A stretch of DNA of 13,837 bases from Gaiellasilicea sp963705515 (GTDB lineage: Bacteria; Actinomycetota; Thermoleophilia; Gaiellales; Gaiellaceae). Below are positions 7,252 to 13,430 of the stretch, one piece after another. The notes beneath the pieces were generated by a model. That model was not told the origin of the DNA. It saw only the letters and a list, made by a program, of their open reading frames with translations, and did not search any database. The translations under genes were made by a program, and so were the position numbers. Position 1 is the first letter of the stretch; each line of letters starts with the position of its first letter. Location of the stretch: positions 1 through 13,837 of the forward strand of contig CAVPJV010000006.1 in NCBI GenBank assembly GCA_963705515.1. Direction: 5' to 3'.

Positions 7252-8100
7252 GTGCTCTACGGCGCCCACTGCTCAGGCGGGATCAAGGGCGCACTCGACC
7301 GCGCGGCCGAGATCGGAGCGGAGGCGGTGCAGCTCTTCGCCCAGAGCCCGCGGACGTGGCACTTCCCCGAGCACGCGGAGGAGGATCTGGCGCGTTTCCG
7401 CGAGCGCCGGGCAGAGCTGGGGATCGGGTCCGTGCTCGTGCACGCGCTCTACCTCTGCAATCTCGCCACGCCCGACGAGGTGATCTACGGCAAGAGCGTC
7501 GAGACGATGCGCTCGACGATGGACGCGGCCCGCGCGATCGAGGCCGACGGCGTCGTCTTCCACGTCGGCTCGCATCTGGGCTCGGGCTTCGACGCCGGCC
7601 TCGAGCGCTGCGTGCCCGCGCTGCGGGAGGTGCTCGAGCGCTGCTCCGACACGACCTGGCTGCTGCTCGAGAACTCGGCCGGTGCGGGAGGCACGATCGG
7701 CCGCTCGATCGACGAGCTCGCCGCGATCGTGGACGCGCTCGACCGGCACGAACGGCTCGGCGTCTGCCTCGACTCCTGCCATCTGTACGTCTCCGGGGTC
7801 GACGTCGGCGAGCCGAAGGAGGTGGCCGCGGTGCTGAAGGAGGTCGACGCGCGGATCGGGCTCGAGCGGCTGCGCGCCCTCCACGTCAACGACGCGGCCG
7901 CGCCGCTCGGCTCGAACCGCGACCGGCACGCGAACGTGCTCGAAGGGGAGCTCGGCGAGCGGCTCGGCGCGTTTCTCGCCCACAAGTCGGTTCAGGGACT
8001 GCCGGCGGTGATGGAGACGCCCGGCCCGGACGACCACGGCCCCGACGCAGCCGAGGTGCAGAAGCTCCGCGATCTCCACGATCGCTGGACGAGGCGGTAG
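7252..8100 (+). CDS. nfo: Endonuclease IV (AP endonuclease, Nfo family)
   Basis: This DNA-repair enzyme cuts the backbone 5' to abasic sites in base excision repair, using three zinc ions in a TIM barrel. All nine expected metal ligands can be placed by comparison with the E. coli enzyme: H64, H104, E140, D174, H177, H211, D224, H226 and E255. They lie in VHALYL, FHVGSH, LLENSAG, CLDSCH, LHVND, NRDRH and METPG. The 282 residues match the family length. The GTG at 7252 begins the protein with LYGAHCSGG, the normal first strand. GGAGGG lies upstream but 13 nt away, so a leaderless start from the TAGGTT element (6 nt upstream) is more likely. A palindromic terminator-like repeat follows the stop after 9 nt. 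Confidence 0.96.
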   Translation: MLYGAHCSGGIKGALDRAAEIGAEAVQLFAQSPRTWHFPEHAEEDLARFRERRAELGIGSVLVHALYLCNLATPDEVIYGKSVETMRSTMDAARAIEADGVVFHVGSHLGSGFDAGLERCVPALREVLERCSDTTWLLLENSAGAGGTIGRSIDELAAIVDALDRHERLGVCLDSCHLYVSGVDVGEPKEVAAVLKEVDARIGLERLRALHVNDAAAPLGSNRDRHANVLEGELGERLGAFLAHKSVQGLPAVMETPGPDDHGPDAAEVQKLRDLHDRWTRR

Positions 8101-8104
8101 TGCG

Positions 8105-8476
8105 CTACCGAGGCTTGTGTCTATCAGTCACAAGCCTCTCCTTCGCCCGCGCGAGCTCAAGTGCGTCGAGGGCGATGGGCAGGTCGACGACTCGGGACGA
8201 GCCGGCCGAGCCGAGCACGGCAAGGGCTGCCTGTCGTGTGGCTGTCCGCACCCGGCGGCGGCGTTCCTCCGCGCGGACGAGCTCGCGGATCGTGTGGTAG
8301 CTCGGGCGGGCGATTCCCAGCTCCTCTGCGGCTTCCCCGACTCGCCGCCAGGTCTCGGCAGCCGGCGTCCCGTGGCGGTGGAACCCCACCACGAGAGCGT
8401 GGATTCGTGCATCCGCGCGAGGAATCGAGAAGCGCATTCCAGCCAGCCTGCCTGCCGCCGCGAGCACCTTCGTCAC
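8105..8476 (-). CDS. Small helix-turn-helix-like protein of unknown function
   Basis: I do not recognise a named family. From the in-frame ATG (residue 14) the protein reads MRFSIPRADARIHALVVGF. A likely DNA-binding segment follows, TWRRVGEAAEELGIARPSY with HTIRELVRAEERRRR, whose helix-Gly-helix spacing and basic tail resemble a helix-turn-helix. The C-terminal residues LVTDRHKPR are encoded by the palindromic repeat itself, so the true end of the ancestral gene may lie earlier. The first start is GTG at 8476; ATG at 8437 is as plausible, and neither has a good ribosome site. Third-position GC (roughly 70 percent) is lower than in neighbouring genes, suggesting transfer. The gene lies exactly between two inverted copies of the repeat. 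A decayed or non-coding element remains possible. Confidence 0.55.
   Translation of the reverse strand: MTKVLAAAGRLAGMRFSIPRADARIHALVVGFHRHGTPAAETWRRVGEAAEELGIARPSYHTIRELVRAEERRRRVRTATRQAALAVLGSAGSSRVVDLPIALDALELARAKERLVTDRHKPR
8110..8138 (+). terminator. Palindromic repeat copy 1, terminator-like, after nfo
   Basis: Arms GAGGCTTGTG (8110-8119) and CACAAGCCTC (8129-8138) form a perfect 10-bp stem around a 9-nt loop. Read on the plus strand it is followed by the pyrimidine-rich TCCTTCGCCC, a weak terminator tail for nfo. Positions 8112-8136 match copy 2 (read on the opposite strand) at 24 of 25 bases, including the loop. The copy also encodes the last residues of the minus-strand HTH gene. 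Confidence 0.6.
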
Positions 8477-8487
8477 GACTTCGTCAC
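8468..8487. repeat. Two direct copies of CTTCGTCAC, 11-bp period
   Basis: CTTCGTCAC occurs at 8468-8476 and again at 8479-8487, with GA between. The first copy includes the GTG start of the HTH-like gene (minus strand). One turn of helix between copies would suit paired binding of a small regulator to its own promoter, but this is only a spacing argument. Confidence 0.35.
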
Positions 8488-8501
8488 GCGAGACGAAAAG
8501 A

Positions 8502-8530
8502 AGGGCTTGTGTCTGATAGACACAAGCCTT
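8502..8530 (-). terminator. Palindromic repeat copy 2: intrinsic terminator of the Cys-rich gene
   Basis: Arms GGCTTGTGTCT (8504-8514) and AGACACAAGCC (8518-8528) form a perfect 11-bp stem with a 3-nt loop, extended in RNA by one wobble and one A-T pair. On the minus strand it is followed by CTTCTTTTC (8503 down to 8495), a good U-rich tail. It lies 16 nt after the stop of the Cys-rich gene. Its 25-nt core is the inverted, nearly identical partner of copy 1. Confidence 0.75.
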
Positions 8531-8546
8531 CCCAACGCGAGGGCCT

Positions 8547-8960
8547 CTACGCGCTCGGGTTGATCTGCGCGATCACGCGGAAGCTCGGCCGCTCGCGCGG
8601 GAGCTCGTAGAACTCGGGATTGCGGCAGCCGAGCTCGTCGCCGCGGCTCTCGTAGCAGGGCGACACCTCGACCTTGCACATCGGCAGCGGCGCCCCGGTG
8701 GCGCGGATGCCGCCGAAGCCCTCGCGCTTCGCCTCGGCGGCGCGCAGCAGGTCGAGGTCGATCTCGACGGCGTACACACGCTGCATGCAGCCGACGTAGG
8801 TGTGGCCCCAGGCCTCGTACGCGTAGACGAAGGGGCAGGAGCGCTCGATGCAGGCACCCGGGTAGACGACCTTGTCGCAGTGCACCTCGCACCGTCGGCA
8901 CTCGACCTCGTCCTGAGGCCGGAGAGGGAGCTCGACGGGGGCCTGTGCAGCCTCGTCCAT
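8547..8960 (-). CDS. Cys-rich protein of unknown function, 137 aa
   Basis: I do not recognise this protein. From ATG at 8960-8958 it has 137 residues and nine cysteines. A cluster lies near the N-terminus (C21, C24, C28, C37, C42, in ECRRCEVHCDK and ACIERSCPFVY), then C58, C95, C102 and C112. The spacing suggests zinc or iron-sulfur binding or disulfides. There is no signal peptide or membrane segment. The reading frame is open upstream to 9059, but the extra residues look non-coding. The ATG is favoured because CACAAT (complement of 8967-8972, four of six matches to TATAAT) sits exactly 6 nt upstream, and TTGCGG (complement of 8990-8995) lies 17 bp further, fitting a leaderless mRNA. A strong hairpin terminator follows the stop. 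Confidence 0.8.
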   Translation of the reverse strand: MDEAAQAPVELPLRPQDEVECRRCEVHCDKVVYPGACIERSCPFVYAYEAWGHTYVGCMQRVYAVEIDLDLLRAAEAKREGFGGIRATGAPLPMCKVEVSPCYESRGDELGCRNPEFYELPRERPSFRVIAQINPSA

Positions 8961-8966
8961 GGTCGG

Positions 8967-8995
8967 ATTGTGGTCACCCTCCACGCGCCCCGCAA
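8967..8995 (-). promoter_or_regulatory. Candidate leaderless promoter of the Cys-rich gene
   Basis: On the minus strand TTGCGG (-35, complement of 8990-8995) and CACAAT (-10, complement of 8967-8972) are separated by 17 bp. The -10 ends 6 nt before the ATG, so transcription would begin at the start codon. The matches to consensus are moderate. Confidence 0.4.
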
Positions 8996-9066
8996 GACTT
9001 GACAAGTGCCCGATTTTCAGGCACGCGCCGCGGCGTTCGAACGTCCAGCCACTGTCCACCCGCGGT

Positions 9067-9072
9067 TAGGAT
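9067..9072 (+). promoter_or_regulatory. Candidate -10 element of the cation antiporter gene
   Basis: TAGGAT lies 9 nt before the ATG at 9082 in the 121-bp gap shared with the divergent Cys-rich gene. The same bases contain AGGA, which could instead act as a ribosome site with about 10 nt spacing. No convincing -35 is found at the right distance. Confidence 0.35.
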
Positions 9073-9081
9073 CGCCGGTTC

Positions 9082-10121
9082 ATGGTCCGCCGCGCCCTCT
9101 TCATCTCGGTCGGGTTCGCGCCGCTCGTCGTGCTCATGCACTACGCGCTCGACCTCGACGAGACCGTCGAGTTCGTCCTCTCCGCCGCGGCGCTGATCCC
9201 GCTCGCGTGGCTGATCGGCGAGGCGACGGAGCACGCCGCCGAGCACACAGGCCCCGGCATCGGCGGCTTCCTCAACGCCACCTTCGGCAACGCCCCCGAG
9301 CTGATCATCGCGCTGCATCGCCGTCAACGAAGGGCCTGAACGAGGTCGTGCGCGGCTCGCTGACGGGCTCCGTGATCGGGAACCTGCTGCTCGTCCTCGG
9401 CTTCTCGCTCTTCTTCGGCGGCCGTGGCGAGATCGACAGGCAGTCGAGCTTCCTCGCCCTCGGGCTCGTGGGCGGGACGACGCTGATCCTGCTGATCCCG
9501 TCGATCCCCGGCTGGGAGGGCGATCCCGACCGGGACTCCCTCGTCACGCTCTCGATTCCGGTCGCGATCGTGCTCCTGCTCGCATACGTGGCACTGACGT
9601 GGTACTCGCTGCGCCGGCACGCGGCGATGCACATCGCGAGCGACGAGGAGATAGAGAGCTGGTCGCTGCGCCTCGCGCTCCTCGTTCTCGCCGGCGCGAC
9701 GGTCCTGACGGCGCTCGTGGCCGAGATCCTGGTCGGCACGCTCGAGGTCTTCTCCCACGAGGTAGGCCTGTCAGAGTTCTTCGTCTCAGCGGTGATCGTC
9801 GCGATCGTCGGCAACGCGGCCGAGCACGGCGGTGCCGTCGTCGTCGCAGCCCGCGGGAAGATCAAGCTCGCCGCGGAGATCGCGCTCGCGTCGAGCGCGC
9901 AGGTCGCCGTCTTCCTGATCCCGGCGGTGACGCTGCTGGCGCTCCTGATCAACCCGTTCGCGCTCTCGTTCCGTCCGATCGAGATCGGCGCTCTCGCCTT
10001 CTCGGTGATCGTGACGTCGATCCTGCTCGCCGACGGCCGCTCGAGTAGACCCAAGGGCACGATCCTGATCGTTGCGTACATCGCCGTCGCGACCGCGTTC
10101 TACATCGCCGGCGACCGCTAG
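9082..10121 (+). pseudogene. cax: Ca2+/H+ antiporter (CAX family), frame broken by two one-base insertions
   Basis: This is a membrane cation/proton exchanger of the CaCA superfamily. The N-terminal part (9082-9339, 85 codons then TGA) carries the first CAX repeat, GEATEHAAEH with GFLNATFGNAPELIIAL. The rest is in another frame and runs to TAG at 10121, with EVVRGSLTGSVIGNLLLVLG, about eight further membrane segments and the second repeat motif GNAAEHGGAVVVAARGK. Removing one C near 9316 and one near 9335 restores a continuous IAVNEGLNEVV link and gives about 345 residues, the normal CAX length. In the sequence as given the protein would stop before the second motif. Sequencing or assembly error and true decay are both possible; the otherwise clean sequence favours error or a very recent mutation. 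The stop overlaps the convergent serine hydrolase stop. Confidence 0.85.
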
Positions 10122-11440
10122 AACGTCGACGGCTCGCGGCGCAGCGGGTACGTCGCGAAATAGAGCTTCTCGATCTCTCCCGCCTCGTCGCGGACGACGC
10201 GGAGGAGCTCGCCGCGCTCGCGGCCCTCGACGCTGCGGAAGCGATCGTCGCCGTCGGGCTCGAAGTAGGACGTGTCGCGGCCGGGTGCGCCCCCGATCAG
10301 CTTCGCCTCGAGCCGACCCTTCCGCCACGAGAACACCATCTCGTCGCCCTCTGTCCACCAGCGCCCGAGCAGCGGCTCGATCTCGGCCGGCGCCATCTCG
10401 CCGGCCTGCCAGAGATCGGCTGCCGGGGGCAGCGCGGCGATCGCCGCCGTCGCGAGGTCGAGCGCCAGCTTCTCCGGCGAGGCGCCGGCGCCCGTGTTCG
10501 TCAACACGGCCGCACCGATCTTCGTCTTCCGGTCGACGACGAGCGCCGCGAGGTGCCCGGGCATGGCCCCACCGTGGCCGACGAAGAGGCTCTCGCCGCG
10601 GCGGTAGAGCTCGAGCCCCGTTCCCCAGGCAACGGTCCAGCCGGCGTGGTCGACCATCGCGCGGACGTGGGACATCTGCTCGAGCGTCCCGGCGGAGAGG
10701 ACGCGATCGTCGCCGGAGACGAGGAACGAGCCCCAGCGGCCGAGGTCGCCGGTCGTCGACCAGAGCTTGCCGAGCGCGCCGGCGCCGCCGAGATCGAGCT
10801 CGGGCTCGAGCCGCACGGCGTCGGAGTAGGGCTCGACGAAGTAGCCGCGGGCGGCCGGCTCCGTCTCATCCGGCGTCGTCCGCCCCAGCCCAAGTGGCTC
10901 GAGGATCCGCTCGCGTAGCGCGTCCTCCCAGGTGCCGCCGTGGGCGCGGGCGACGACCTCGCCGAGCAGCGCGAACGCGAGGTTCGAGTAGTGCCACCAG
11001 GTGCCGGGGTCGAGCACCTGCTCGGCGTCTCCGGTCCCGGTGAGCAACTCCTCGCGAGACGGCGCCTTCATCGTCTCCCAGATCTCGCCCGGCGGCTCGC
11101 GCTGGAGCCCAGAGGAGTGCGTCAGCATGCGGCCGATCGTCTGGCCGTGTGCGCTCTCGGGAAGGTAGGCGGTGAGCGGGTCGTCGAGCGAGAGCTCGCC
11201 GGCGTCGCGCAGCTGCATGATCCCGACGGCCGTGAAGGTCTTCGTGATCGAGCCGATCCGGTACTGCGTCTCCGGCGTCGCGTCGCGCTTCGCCTCCACG
11301 TCGGCGTGCCCGAGCGCCTGCTCCCACAGCGTCTCGCCGTCGCGGAAGACGGCCGCGCTGACCGAGGGCATCCGCTCCTCCGCCTGAGCGGCGGCGAGCC
11401 GGCGCTCGAAGTCCTCACGGAGCAGGTCAGGCGCTGACAC
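10118..11440 (-). CDS. Serine hydrolase, class C beta-lactamase / penicillin-binding-like
   Basis: This is a member of the beta-lactamase-like (PF00144-type) serine hydrolases, which include esterases, D-aminopeptidases and class C enzymes. The catalytic set is complete: S64 and K67 in GSITKTF (SxxK), Y151 and N153 in HYSNLAF (YxN), and the third-motif HGG at 289-291 (VGHGGAMPG). After about residue 340 a separate C-terminal domain follows (IEPLLGRWWTEGDEMVFSWR to the end), a lipocalin-like module common in this family. There is no signal peptide, so it is probably cytoplasmic and more likely an esterase or peptidase than an antibiotic-resistance enzyme. The GTG start (11440) lies inside the 3' end of the threonine aldolase gene, a 14-nt overlap, implying a two-gene operon. 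Its stop shares CTAG (10118-10121) with the antiporter stop. Confidence 0.9.
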   Translation of the reverse strand: MSAPDLLREDFERRLAAAQAEERMPSVSAAVFRDGETLWEQALGHADVEAKRDATPETQYRIGSITKTFTAVGIMQLRDAGELSLDDPLTAYLPESAHGQTIGRMLTHSSGLQREPPGEIWETMKAPSREELLTGTGDAEQVLDPGTWWHYSNLAFALLGEVVARAHGGTWEDALRERILEPLGLGRTTPDETEPAARGYFVEPYSDAVRLEPELDLGGAGALGKLWSTTGDLGRWGSFLVSGDDRVLSAGTLEQMSHVRAMVDHAGWTVAWGTGLELYRRGESLFVGHGGAMPGHLAALVVDRKTKIGAAVLTNTGAGASPEKLALDLATAAIAALPPAADLWQAGEMAPAEIEPLLGRWWTEGDEMVFSWRKGRLEAKLIGGAPGRDTSYFEPDGDDRFRSVEGRERGELLRVVRDEAGEIEKLYFATYPLRREPSTF

Positions 11441-12461
11441 GCGCTCCGAGTGCCCGCGGAACCGCGTCGAGTGCGATGTCGATGTCCTCGTCGGAGATGT
11501 CGAGGTGCGTCACCGCGCGGAGGATCGTCGGGTGGATCGTGGCCGACAGGCCGACCCCCTGCTCGGCCAGGCGCGTCATCGCCTCCTCCTTCGAGAGCGG
11601 TGCGACGTCGATCTGGACGAAGTTCGTCTCGACGGCATCGGGATCGACTGCAAGCCCCGCCTCGGCGAGGCCGAGCGCCAACCGCTTCGCGCGGTGGTGA
11701 TCGTCGGCGAGGCGCTCGACATGGTTGTCGAGCGCATAGCTGCCCGCCGCAGCCACGATCCCGGCCTGGCGCATTGCGCCGCCGAAGAGATGCTTCAGCC
11801 GTCGGGCGTTCCCCATCACCTCGGAGTCGCCCGCGAGGATCGCGCCCAGCGGGCAACCGAGCCCCTTCGAGAGGCAGAGGGTGACCGTGTCGAAGCGCGA
11901 GCCGATCTCGGCCGCGTCGACGCCGAGCGCCACGGCTGCGTTCAGGAGCCGTGCGCCGTCGAGGTGGAAGCGGAGGTCGAGCTCGAGCGCCAGTGCGTGC
12001 AGCTCCCCGATCTCGTCGAGTGGCCAGATCCGCCCGCCGCTCGCGTTGTGTGTGTTCTCGATCCAGAGCAGGCGGGTTCGCGGCGAGTGGATCGCGGGGA
12101 CGCGGAAGGCGGTGCGGGCCTGCTCGGCGCTGTAACGGCCGGCCACGCCGGGGAGCCCGCGCGTGATGACGCCGGAGTGGACGGCCGGACCGCCGAGCTC
12201 GGAGATGAAGACGTGGCAGTTCTCCTCACCGATCAGCTCGTCGCCGAGCTCGGTGTGCAGGCGGATCGCGATCTGGTTCGCCATCGTCGCGGTCGGCAGG
12301 AAGATCGCCTCGTCCTGCCCGAGCAGGCGCGCGGCGCGCTCCTCGAGCTCGTTGACCGTCGGGTCCTCCCGCTTCTGCTCGTCGCCGACGGCGGCGGCCG
12401 CAATCGCGGCTCGCATGCCGGGAGTCGGCCGGGTGGCGGTATCGGAGCGGAGGTCGATCAC
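11427..12461 (-). CDS. ltaE: Low-specificity L-threonine aldolase (PLP-dependent)
   Basis: This enzyme splits L-threonine or L-allo-threonine into glycine and acetaldehyde using pyridoxal phosphate (fold type I). The N-terminus IDLRSDTATRPTPGMR is the family opening. Further signatures are EDPTVNELE (32-40), FLPTATMAN (54-62), ENTHNASGG (135-143), D168 in FHLDGAR (contacts the pyridine nitrogen) and the Schiff-base lysine K199 in LCLSKGLGCPLG. The usual GDDVYGEDPT reads GDEQKREDPT here, a local variant near the active-site entrance. The 344 residues are typical. The GTG start (12461) has no Shine-Dalgarno sequence, but TAGGCT ends exactly 6 nt upstream, suggesting a leaderless mRNA. It is followed, with overlap, by the serine hydrolase gene and diverges from the ArsR-type gene 53 bp away. 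Confidence 0.94.
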   Translation of the reverse strand: MIDLRSDTATRPTPGMRAAIAAAAVGDEQKREDPTVNELEERAARLLGQDEAIFLPTATMANQIAIRLHTELGDELIGEENCHVFISELGGPAVHSGVITRGLPGVAGRYSAEQARTAFRVPAIHSPRTRLLWIENTHNASGGRIWPLDEIGELHALALELDLRFHLDGARLLNAAVALGVDAAEIGSRFDTVTLCLSKGLGCPLGAILAGDSEVMGNARRLKHLFGGAMRQAGIVAAAGSYALDNHVERLADDHHRAKRLALGLAEAGLAVDPDAVETNFVQIDVAPLSKEEAMTRLAEQGVGLSATIHPTILRAVTHLDISDEDIDIALDAVPRALGARVSA

Positions 12462-12467
12462 GGCCGC

Positions 12468-12473
12468 AGCCTA
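12468..12473 (-). promoter_or_regulatory. Candidate leaderless -10 element of ltaE
   Basis: TAGGCT (complement of 12468-12473, TANNNT type) ends 6 nt before the GTG start, placing the transcription start at the first base of the codon. No good -35 is seen. No ribosome site is present. Confidence 0.4.
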
Positions 12474-12502
12474 TCGCCTTCCCTCTTTCATAACCGATGT
12501 GC

Positions 12503-12508
12503 TATATA
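12503..12508 (+). promoter_or_regulatory. Candidate -10 element (TATATA) of the ArsR-type gene
   Basis: TATATA ends 6 nt before the ATG at 12515, in a short AT-rich island (12500-12516) within GC-rich DNA. GTG and CAC (12499-12501 and 12509-12511) frame the island symmetrically and may be part of an autoregulatory site of the repressor. The dyad is too short to be sure. Confidence 0.4.
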
Positions 12509-12514
12509 CACGAT

Positions 12515-12829
12515 ATGAACGCGCTCGCGGCACTCGCCGACCCGACCCGCCGCCGCATCGTCGAGCTGCTCGCCGAGCGCCCGCACGACGTGGCGGAGCT
12601 GAACGCGCACTTCCCGATCAGCCAGCCCGCCGTCTCCCGGCACCTGCGGGTGCTGCGCGAGCACGGGCTCGTCCGCTCGCAGCCGTCGGCGCAGCGGCGC
12701 GTCTACTCGCTCGACCCCACTCCCCTCGCCGAGCTCGACGACTGGCTCGGCCGCTACCGCTCCTTCTGGGCACAGCGACTGGACGCACTCGAGACGGAGC
12801 TCCGGCGAGCCCGAAAGGAGACGCAATGA
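12515..12829 (+). CDS. ArsR-family winged-helix transcriptional regulator
   Basis: This is a small DNA-binding repressor. From ATG at 12515 the 104 residues open MNALAALADPTRRRIVELLAE, the standard ArsR first helix. The recognition helix lies in ISQPAVSRHLRVLREHGLV and the wing in QRRVYSLD. There is no CxC metal-binding motif, so it is probably not a metal sensor but belongs to the ArsR group that accompanies AHSA1/SRPBCC genes. An in-frame ATG at 12497 would add six residues (MCYIHD) but includes the likely promoter; the TATATA element 6 nt before 12515 favours the later start. Its TGA overlaps the ATG of the next gene as ATGA (12826-12829), so the two are translationally coupled. It likely controls its own operon. 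Confidence 0.9.
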   Translation: MNALAALADPTRRRIVELLAERPHDVAELNAHFPISQPAVSRHLRVLREHGLVRSQPSAQRRVYSLDPTPLAELDDWLGRYRSFWAQRLDALETELRRARKETQ

Positions 12830-13389
12830 CCGAGGTTCAGGCCGAGCACGGAATCCTCCGGAACGACGGCGAGCGCTGCGCCGTGGCGTTCCAGCGCCTC
12901 TACGACTTCACCGCCGATGAGCTCTGGTCGGCGCTGACCGACCCGGCACAGCTCGGTCGCTGGCTCGCCACCGCGACGCGGTTCGATCGCGAGGCCGGCG
13001 GCCAGGTCGAGCTCGTCTTCGCCGAGTCGAGCGGCGACCAGCACGCCGGCGGGCGGATCCTCACCTGGGACGAGCCGCACGTGCTCGAGTACGAGTGGCG
13101 CTTCCCCGGCGAGGACGATTCGATCGTGCGCTTCGAGCTCCACCCGCAGGAGTTCGGGACGCTCCTCGTCCTCGACCACCGACAGCTGGGCCGGACCGCC
13201 GGCTCGGGGTACGGCGCCGGCTGGCAAGCGCACCTCGACGCGCTCGGCGGGCTCTACGACTTCTCGGACGAGGCGTGGACGCAGCGGTTCGAGGAGCTGC
13301 TGCCGGACTACCGGTCGCAGGCCGACGAGCTCGGGTGGAACCGGCCGCAGACGTCGCCGGTGCGCGAGGCGCTGTACGCGGGCAGACCG
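12826..13389 (+). CDS. AHSA1/SRPBCC-domain protein; frame runs on without a stop
   Basis: This is a START-like ligand-binding fold protein of the Aha1-like SRPBCC group, often encoded beside an ArsR regulator. ATG at 12826 is preceded by AAGGAG 5 nt upstream and overlaps the arsR stop. Family features include YDFTADELWSALTDPAQLGRW near the N-terminus, the GGRILTWDEPHVLEYEWRF strands, and GWQAHLDALGGLYDF near the C-terminal helix. The ligand is unknown. The domain should end near FEELLPDYRSQADEL. The frame then reads GWNRPQTSPVREALYAGRP and turns into Arg/Ser-rich nonsense with no stop to the window end. The sensible sequence continues in the next frame as an ankyrin segment. The end given here is where I think the frame breaks, not a stop codon. 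Confidence 0.8.
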
Positions 13390-13430
13390 CGCCGGCAGCC
13401 GAGGCGGTCGCGGAGGGAGTCGAGCTGGAC

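Noticed and set aside
6621..8300. 559-codon plus-strand frame across gltX, nfo and the repeat
   Set aside because: It crosses three unrelated features on both strands and has low-complexity Arg-rich content; gltX and nfo with full motif sets explain the DNA.
8997..9007. ACTTGACAAGT palindrome containing a perfect plus-strand TTGACA (8999-9004)
   Set aside because: No -10 element lies 16-18 bp downstream, so it is not a convincing promoter for the antiporter; it may be chance.
8961..9059. N-terminal extension of the Cys-rich protein to a start at 9059
   Set aside because: The extra 33 residues show no conserved character and would contain the promoter-like elements at 8967-8995.
10118..11440. 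Calling the serine hydrolase an antibiotic-resistance beta-lactamase
   Set aside because: It has the shared SxxK/YxN/HGG catalytic set but no signal peptide and has an extra C-terminal domain; the family is mostly esterases and peptidases, so resistance cannot be claimed.
12497..12514. Earlier ATG (12497) for the ArsR-type gene
   Set aside because: It would translate the TATATA promoter element, and ArsR proteins normally begin close to the LADPTRR helix.
13095..13430. Extending the ankyrin frame upstream to a start at 13095
   Set aside because: This stretch is the Arg/Ala-rich shadow of the SRPBCC domain, which is coded in the other frame with clear family motifs.
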